Shown here piece by piece: positions 20,027 to 24,810 of a stretch of DNA of 24,810 nt. The DNA comes from Scenedesmus sp. ARA3 (taxonomy: Eukaryota > Chlorophyta > Chlorophyceae > Sphaeropleales > Scenedesmaceae), in the NCBI GenBank assembly GCA_004335835.1, contig RWJK01000789.1, positions 1 to 24,810 on the forward strand, written 5' to 3'. A program made the translations under genes and the position numbers. The notes under the pieces were generated by a model that searched no databases, was not told the DNA's origin, and saw only the letters and a list, made by a program, of their open reading frames with translations. The first letter of the stretch is position 1. The number at the start of each line of letters is the position of its first letter.

Positions 20027-21252
20027 AGGGCCAAGGACGCGTCCACCACGCAGGCCAGCCTGGGCTTCCGCGTGTGTGGCGTGATGGGGGCGGGCGGCAG
20101 CAGCGGCACGGCGTGGCGCGCGGACAGGCACTGGGGCAAGACACTCACGGCAGACACAGTGGGGGAGGCCTTCACTCGCTTCGCTGACAATGGTGAGGTG
20201 GCAGCTGCTGGAGGGGGCATAGGGGGTGTGAACAAACCTGTTGCAGCTAGTCTTTGTTGGCCGTTGACAGCATCGGTGTTTCGCCCTGTTCCGCAGTTGA
20301 ATTGACAAGATGCCACATACGTCAGCACGCAGTTGGGGTCATCAAGCTGCCAATCATGACGTAGCAGCGCATTATCAGCATCCCCACGATGATTGGTACG
20401 GGACATGCCAGCAGGCATCCATTCCTGGCAGCGATGTTGACCATCCCTCAGACGTGCCTGCTGCGGCGAGCTGTTGCCAGAAGAATCGCTGGATGATTGC
20501 CTGTCGTGGTGATCGGTTGCCATGTTCTGCGCAGAACGGCACCATGCAAACGCTGCCATGTTGCTCATTGTTCTGCTGCTGTCTCCGTACTGTTCCTTGT
20601 TTCCTTGGCTGCTGCTGTCACCGTACTGTTCCTTATTTGCTGCAGGCGTGCTGAGCCTACCTGACCTACTGCTGGGCTGCGGCATGCTGCTGAAGCAGCT
20701 GCAGGCCCTTGCCAGCAGATATGATAGACGGTAGCCTATGAGCCTATCGTTGACTCTTTATGCTGCCACAGCATGACATAATGGGGTTTGAGGGTGCTCA
20801 AAGCGTCTGTTGTCCGCTTCTGTCTCGCTGTTCATTTTCCTGCAGGAGCGCTGAGCCTACCTGACCTGCTGCTGGGCCGCGGCATGCTGCTGGAGCAGCT
20901 GCAGGCGCTGGCTGACCTGGCAGCGGTGCAGGACTGCTGGCACATGTTCTCGTCATCGCTGCTGGTGGTGTATGAGGGCAGCGCAGCTACAGCAGCAGAG
21001 GCGCGGCTGGCAGTGCGGCTCATCGACTTTGCACACACCTTCCCCACAGCCAAGGCCAGCAAGCAGCAATTCAAACAGCAGCAGCAGCAGCAGCAGCCGC
21101 CAGTGATAGGTAGCGTTGGGGATGAGGAGCAGGCAGCGTTCAGCGCTGATGGCCCCTGTGGTGTTGACGAGAACTTTGCAGCTGGGCTGCGCAGCTTGAT
21201 CCAGGTGCTGCAGCAAACTCTGGATCAGCAGCAGCAAGGGCAGCAGCATTGA
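18347..21252 (+). CDS. inositol polyphosphate kinase (IPK/IPMK family)
   Basis: Exons: 18347-18379, 18478-18499, 18597-18652, 18787-18988, 19323-19411, 19674-19729, 20029-20192, 20846-21252. All are in phase, giving 342 aa, a normal size for IPMK. ATG 18335 is an in-frame alternative four codons upstream. Family marks: YEYQVGGHGKKGG near the N-terminus; GDREVAFYAAI; hinge LVLEDLT (E119-T122); the signature PCILDVKLG (P128-G136, the family's PxxxDxKxG, catalytic D132 and K134) followed by RTW; SSSLL (243-247); and IDFAHT (267-272), which binds metal. The enzyme phosphorylates inositol tris/tetrakisphosphates in the pathway to InsP5 and InsP6. An acidic Ser/Asp-rich insert lies at about 60-90, and a Gln run near the C-terminus. 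Intron 1 appears to be GC-AG. A decoy exon lies in the last intron. Confidence 0.88.
18380..18477 (+). other. probable GC-AG intron 1 of the inositol kinase gene
   Basis: The only join that fuses the N-terminal PYEYQ to VGGHG, as expected for this family, uses donor CAG|GCGAGC and acceptor TTTACAG|GTT. GC-AG introns are a known minor class. No nearby GT gives the same continuity. Confidence 0.55.
19283..19315. repeat. (CTG)11 tract before the exon 5 acceptor of the inositol kinase
   Basis: The run ends seven bases before the acceptor at 19321-19322 and occupies the position of the polypyrimidine tract. Confidence 0.9.
19984..20025. repeat. (CTG)14 tract abutting the exon 7 acceptor of the inositol kinase
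   Basis: The pure run leads directly into CAG|GGCC at the splice site (exon starts 20029). Confidence 0.9.
20573..20644. repeat. two tandem 36-nt units leading into a decoy acceptor
   Basis: Units 20573-20608 and 20609-20644 share CTGCTGCTGTC and CCGTACTGTTCCTT with few differences. The second unit supplies the pyrimidine-rich tract and most of the CAG of the decoy exon's acceptor. Confidence 0.8.
20646..20734 (+). pseudogene. decoy partial copy of the inositol kinase last exon
   Basis: It is preceded by TTTGCTGCAG. It repeats the start of true exon 8 (20846), with 55 of the first 60 bases identical, exactly 200 bases upstream. The phase after exon 7 is the same, so splicing here would encode GVLSLPDLLLGCGMLLKQLQ, then a short unrelated tail and a stop at 20732-20734. 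That product would lack SSSLL and the metal-binding IDFAHT and should be inactive. It could be a decayed duplication or a poison exon. Confidence 0.75.
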
Positions 21253-21333
21253 GCAGGGCTGTGTGGTTATGCACTATGTGAATGCGTTTGCTTGCAACGG
21301 GTCTTGTAGGTCAAGGACCTGCAGGCTGCCCTC

Positions 21334-21338
21334 TGTAA
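21334..21338 (+). terminator. TGTAA polyadenylation signal of the inositol kinase gene
   Basis: It lies 82 bases after the stop. It falls in the 3' side of a possible stem, GGGTCTT (21299-21305) with AAGACCC (21337-21343). Only about 165 bases remain before the next start codon. Confidence 0.6.
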
Positions 21339-21503
21339 GACCCTGGCTGTCTACCAACCCTTGAATAGTCGTGGTTCTTTGTGCCTGTACCTCAATCCCA
21401 GCGAGCCAGCTTGACTTCGTCTCTATGCAACGTTCGTCTATATCAATCTGTAGATATCATTGCGTCAGTGTAGTCACGATCGGATCCTCCACACCACCTC
21501 ACG

Positions 21504-23066
21504 ATGGCACTCCAGAGCAAGGCCAGCTGCACCGTGCGTGCGCCATTCACCTCAGCACGCAATGTTCGTTCCGTGCGTGTCTTGTGCTCGGCACAGAAGC
21601 CGGAGAAGCAGCCTGAGTTCACCAAGAGGTGAGGACAGGTGTGAGTGGTGGGAGAGCAGCTGGAGTTCCTGGATTCGCCACCAGCAATGCTTGTTTTTAC
21701 GGCATCTAGGACTGCTGAAACAGTATGCCATCTTTATACTATAGTTGTATTCATTGCACCGTGTAGATGCCGACAGAAAGCCCTGAACAGGCTTGCTGTA
21801 GTGCTTGGTAGTAGTGGTTGCTGTACACTACAGGCACATTGCCAGGACTTGCTGCTGGTGTACCATACAACACGGCACAAAGATACTACTTGAACAACAG
21901 TATGATCAGCACCAGTGGCGGCAACTGCAGCAGCAGCAGCAAGGACAGCGGACTGTCACGCAGCCAGGCCGTCCTGGCATCCACCAGACCCGCACAAAAC
22001 TTCCGCGGCGCAACCCACTTATAAGCGCCGCTGTTGCCACCACGCCGCTGCTGCCACCTGCTGCCAGCATCTGCCCTGCAGGGAGCTGATGCTCAATAGC
22101 GTCAACGTCACGGTGCTGGCCAGCCTGTTCAACGCCAACAACAACATGCCCCAACACTGCCTGCTGCTGCTGCTGCTCCTGCCACCACCTGCCCTGTAGG
22201 GAGCTGATGCTCAACAGCGTCAACGTGGGCGTGCTGGCCAGCCTGTTCAACTGGGGCGCGGTGGCGCGGCCCAACACGCTGGGCGTGCAGAGCTACGGGC
22301 CCAGCATCAAGACGCTGGGGCTGTGCCCACCCACACCCAACTGCATCTCTACAGCAGGTGCGCTGCTGCTTCTGGTGCTGGGGTGCTGGAGGTAGCATGA
22401 TGCGCAGCTGCCCTGGCTGCCAGCATCAGCACAGGTCACAGCAACGCAGCTGCTGGTGAGCCAGCAGGCAGATTCACCTGGCATCGTGTGCGTGCTGAAG
22501 GGCTGGTGCTGCGTGCCCTCAGCCGTGCAGCTGTTTTTGCTGCAGTGGCGATGTCAGCGGTGATGCCACGCCATGACATGCATGCTGATGCACAGCCACA
22601 ACTCTGGCAGACAGCGTGCAGGTTTCATCAGCAACATGCTTGTCACCTCAACAATCACCGTCACGGTACTCTTCAGCCTTCCACCCCAGCGCCAGTCCTC
22701 CTCTGTACCCAGCTTGACGGTCTGCCGCACCATGCTCTGCCCTCCACTGCTTCCATACCCTTCTCAACCCACACTGCCTGCAATGTCTGTCATCTATCTG
22801 CCAGAGGAGATGAACGATGGCGACCACTACGTGCCGGCCTGGACCTACAACCCCGAGGACGGCCGCGGCCGCAAGGGCCCCATCAGCCGCGAGCAGGCCA
22901 TGTCTGAGCTGGCCGAGGTGGTGGGCAGCATCAAGCCGGACAAGTTTGAGCCCAAGATCGTGAAGCAGACCGCTGACTACCTGTACGCGGAGTTCCAGAG
23001 CCCCACCTTTGGCTTCGTCGATGACGTGGAGGTGAGGTGGCGGTGTGGGTGTGGCAGATGCGCCGT

Positions 23067-23113
<47 letters not shown>

Positions 23114-23927
23114 CCTCAGTGCAGCAACAGCTAGCCATGCTCACCTTTGGCTTCGTTGGTGATGTGGAGGTGAGGCTGCGTTGTTGGCGCGGCGGCGGCG
23201 GCAGCAGCAGCAGCAGCAGCAGCATGTGCAGTGTAGGATCAGCTAGACATGCCTTCGGCCTCATGTCTGATATGAAGGTGAGGCTGCAGCGCTTGAGCAG
23301 CAGCAGCAGCAGCAGCAGCTGGCGCTGTGCAGCCGTAGCAGCAAGCTGATACATTGCGCCAGCAGCACAGGCAGGCCTGTCAGCACTCGCGCGTGCCAGC
23401 TGTCTCCCTCTGGTGAATCTCAAGCTAGCATTATCTACAGCAGCTGCTGCTGACGCTCACTGCTGTGGCCATGTGTGTCTGCTGCTGCAGTTCTACTTTC
23501 CCCCCGGCGACAGGTCTGTGGTGGAGTACCGCAGCGCCAGCCGCATTGGAGAGAGCGACGGCAACATCAACAGGTGCGGGCGGCAGGCCAGCGGTGACGC
23601 AGACAGGGCTGTGCATGCTTTGTCAATGAGAGGGATGCGTGACTGACCTGGCTGGCAGCGTGAGCCAGGTCAGTCACGCATCATCACTCTTATTGACAAA
23701 GTATGCAAACATGGCAGTGTTTGGATGATAGGCCAGCCGCTGGCGCAGGGCTTGTGACATTGCATCGGTTGATACATGCTGCAATTATGCTGTTGACTGT
23801 ACTGCACTCTGGCAAGACCTTCAACAGCGTGTGTGCCCTGCCTGCTGTGGTTGGCTCCTGCAGGAAGCGCATCAAGGCCATCCGCCAGGCGCTGGAGAAG
23901 AAGGGCTGGGCCACCACAGGCTACTGA
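21504..23927 (+). CDS. DUF1499 family protein, probably plastid-targeted
   Basis: Exons: 21504-21628, 22200-22357, 22805-23031, 23491-23573, 23864-23927. All are in phase, giving 218 aa. Residues 1-41 are a typical chloroplast transit peptide, rich in Ser/Ala/Arg with VRVLCSAQKP near its end. The next stretch, LMLNSVNVGVLASLFNWGAV (44-63), is mildly hydrophobic and could be a thylakoid-transfer or anchor segment; only one Arg precedes it. The DUF1499 domain covers about 70-215: GLCPPTPNCIST, HYVPAWTYNP, KQTADYLYAEFQSPTFGFVD, VEFYFPPGDRSVVEYRSASR and a final KRIKAIRQALEKKGW. Plant and algal homologues are plastid proteins of unknown biochemical role. The gene lies 251 bases after the inositol kinase. 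It carries a duplicated exon 2 start and a triplicated exon 3 donor. Confidence 0.85.
22072..22199 (+). pseudogene. decoy copy of the exon 2 start of the DUF1499 gene
   Basis: Fifty-six of 62 bases (22072-22133) match the true acceptor and exon start (22190-22251), 118 bases downstream. The copy keeps its own CTGCAG acceptor and the same phase, and encodes ELMLNSVNVTVLASLFN, then diverges into a CTG-derived Leu run and stops at 22197-22199, inside the true acceptor. Inclusion would truncate the protein before the DUF1499 domain. Confidence 0.8.
23004..23290 (+). repeat. three-step ladder of exon-end plus donor copies in the DUF1499 gene
   Basis: The true exon 3 end reads TFGFVDDVE before GTGAGG (donor at 23032). 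A second copy, TFGFVGDVE, has a donor at 23170. A third, more diverged copy, AFGLMSDMK, has a donor at 23278. Spacings are 138 and 108 bases, both multiples of three, and the frame stays open through all three to 23349. CAG/AGC runs separate the units. Confidence 0.85.
23068..23112. repeat. (GCA)15 tract between the first and second donor copies
   Basis: In the open frame it would encode polyAla if the downstream donor were used. Confidence 0.9.
23613..23706. ncRNA. long imperfect foldback in intron 4 of the DUF1499 gene; candidate small-RNA precursor
   Basis: The arms 23613-23653 and 23663-23706 pair over about 41 bases around a 9-nt loop. The loop-proximal 19 bp (ATGCGTGACTGACCTGGCT with its exact complement) is perfect. 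A 3-nt bulge and a few mismatches follow, then CTTTGTCAAT pairs with ATTGACAAAG. The whole hairpin lies within the intron 23574-23863. It has the size of an algal miRNA precursor; a short foldback transposon remnant is the alternative. Confidence 0.45.
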
Positions 23928-24192
23928 GGCGGCAGCGGCTGCGAGGCCAACAGCAAAGTTGAGGCACCATTTGCATAGAGACAGCTGAGGCAGCAAGCGG
24001 CTATCAAGGCGGCAGGGGCCGGGGGGCCGGCAGCGGATGCCACGGCAGCAGCTGCTGCGCTTGCTGTGCACTGCCATTAGCCAGAGTAGCATCTGCTGTG
24101 TCAGTGGCGGCTGATGCTTCTCGGGATGTGCTGGTGCAGCAGACACAGTGTGCAAGCTGTGGTTGTTGACTAGCATGCTGCGCGTGATTGTG

Positions 24193-24197
24193 TGTAA
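24193..24197 (+). terminator. TGTAA polyadenylation signal of the DUF1499 gene
   Basis: This TGTAA lies about 266 bases after the stop at 23927. A further TGTAA near 24595 is less likely to belong to this transcript. Confidence 0.5.
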
Positions 24198-24749
24198 GGG
24201 ATGGCTTGGTCATGCTGGTCCTTTGGAGTGCTATGTGGGCTTTCGTGTGTCACTATAGATCACCTCCCTGGGCGTGTCTTGTGTATGCTGCATGCCCGTT
24301 TCACGTGGCCAGTGGGGGCCGTCTTGTAACAAGAAGAGATCATTTGGCGCTTGGATTGCAAGTAACTGAGGGGAATGAACATTGTGCTGCTTAGTGACAG
24401 GATGCTCAATAGCGTATACACTCCCAGAGTATGCTCAATCCCGTGTGCAGTGAAACATTACCAACAGCAGAGCTGCAACCCCATCTGATGTATAGAGAGA
24501 GACAGCAGGAAGTCGCAACGGTTGCGAGTGCGCCGCCGGGGCTGCATCTGAAATAAGATCAACCGCAACAGGGTGATCACCCACAGGACCCACATGTAAC
24601 TTGCCTCTCTGCCCCGATATGTACGATGGAGATGTGTTTGTTGACGCACGTACTGAGCCCAGAACGTATTGTAAAACTTGCAGGTCAGCTTCCTCTGTAC
24701 TTGGTGTGTGGGCAATGCGGTGTGCGGCTGGAGACAGGTCTGCACTCGC
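24198..24749. other. downstream intergenic region without a supported gene
   Basis: No frame shows a recognisable domain. The longest minus-strand frames begin inside the terminal tandem repeat and are unlikely to be coding. A 15-base exact match to the decoy exon of the DUF1499 gene occurs at 24401-24415. Confidence 0.4.
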
Positions 24750-24810
24750 CACACACTGCATGTTGCCACACACTGCATGTTGCCACACACTGCATGTTGC
24801 CACACACTGC
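24750..24810. repeat. 17-nt tandem repeat running off the window
   Basis: Three perfect units of CACACACTGCATGTTGC (24750-24800) plus 10 bases of a fourth reach the last base, so the array probably continues beyond it. Confidence 0.95.

Noticed and set aside
21760..22020. Possible extra exon in intron 1 of the DUF1499 gene (frame around ALNRLAVVLGSSG)
   Set aside because: An acceptor at 21775 fits the phase, but joining exon 1 directly to 22200 gives a seamless FTKRELMLNSV and needs no additional exon; the extra frame has no continuation into exon 2.
24435..24805. Two overlapping minus-strand frames of about 120 codons
   Set aside because: Their starts lie within the 17-nt tandem repeat and neither shows a domain or splice context.

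Overview
The window looks like nuclear DNA of a green alga, probably Chlorophyceae. The evidence is five intron-dense genes with GT-AG introns, GC-rich third codon positions, TGTAA polyadenylation signals, and pervasive (CAG)n/(CTG)n tracts in both exons and introns. No rRNA, tRNA, CRISPR array or transposase gene was recognised. All gene models were assembled by hand from splice sites, reading phase and protein-family logic. In the four best models every exon junction closes in phase.

Layout. 1-982: no recognisable gene, but hairpins, palindromes and short tandem repeats. 983-5158 (-): a TPR-ended protein of unknown function, 3' end unresolved. 5159-5816: divergent intergenic region. 5817-6314 (+): a doubtful ORF with polyQ and polySer, followed by TGTAA. 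6315-7833: intergenic DNA plus the long 3' UTR of the next gene. 7834-13253 (-): a 727-residue protein in 13 exons that joins tandem AMPK-type glycogen-binding (CBM48) modules to a C-terminal sucrose-phosphatase-like HAD domain. 13254-13793: divergent promoter region. 13794-18082 (+): a DUF676/ROG1-like serine lipase, 8 exons, about 776 aa. 18347-21252 (+): an inositol polyphosphate kinase, 8 exons, 342 aa. 21504-23927 (+): a plastid-type DUF1499 protein, 5 exons, 218 aa. 23928-24810: 3' UTR, an unassigned stretch, and a 17-nt tandem repeat running off the window.

The genes do not form an operon. At most there is a loose metabolic and signalling mix: carbohydrate phosphatase, lipase, inositol phosphate kinase and a plastid protein. 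The most striking theme is structural. In four neighbouring genes, introns carry extra partial copies of the adjacent exon edge together with its splice site. Two are acceptor-side copies that keep the phase and run to an early stop (IPK, DUF1499), one is a more decayed acceptor-side copy (lipase), one is a decayed donor-side copy (CBM48-phosphatase), and one is a three-step, fully in-frame ladder of splice donors (DUF1499). This suggests recurrent local duplication at exon/intron boundaries and possible alternative splicing. Intron 4 of the DUF1499 gene also holds a long foldback resembling a small-RNA precursor.
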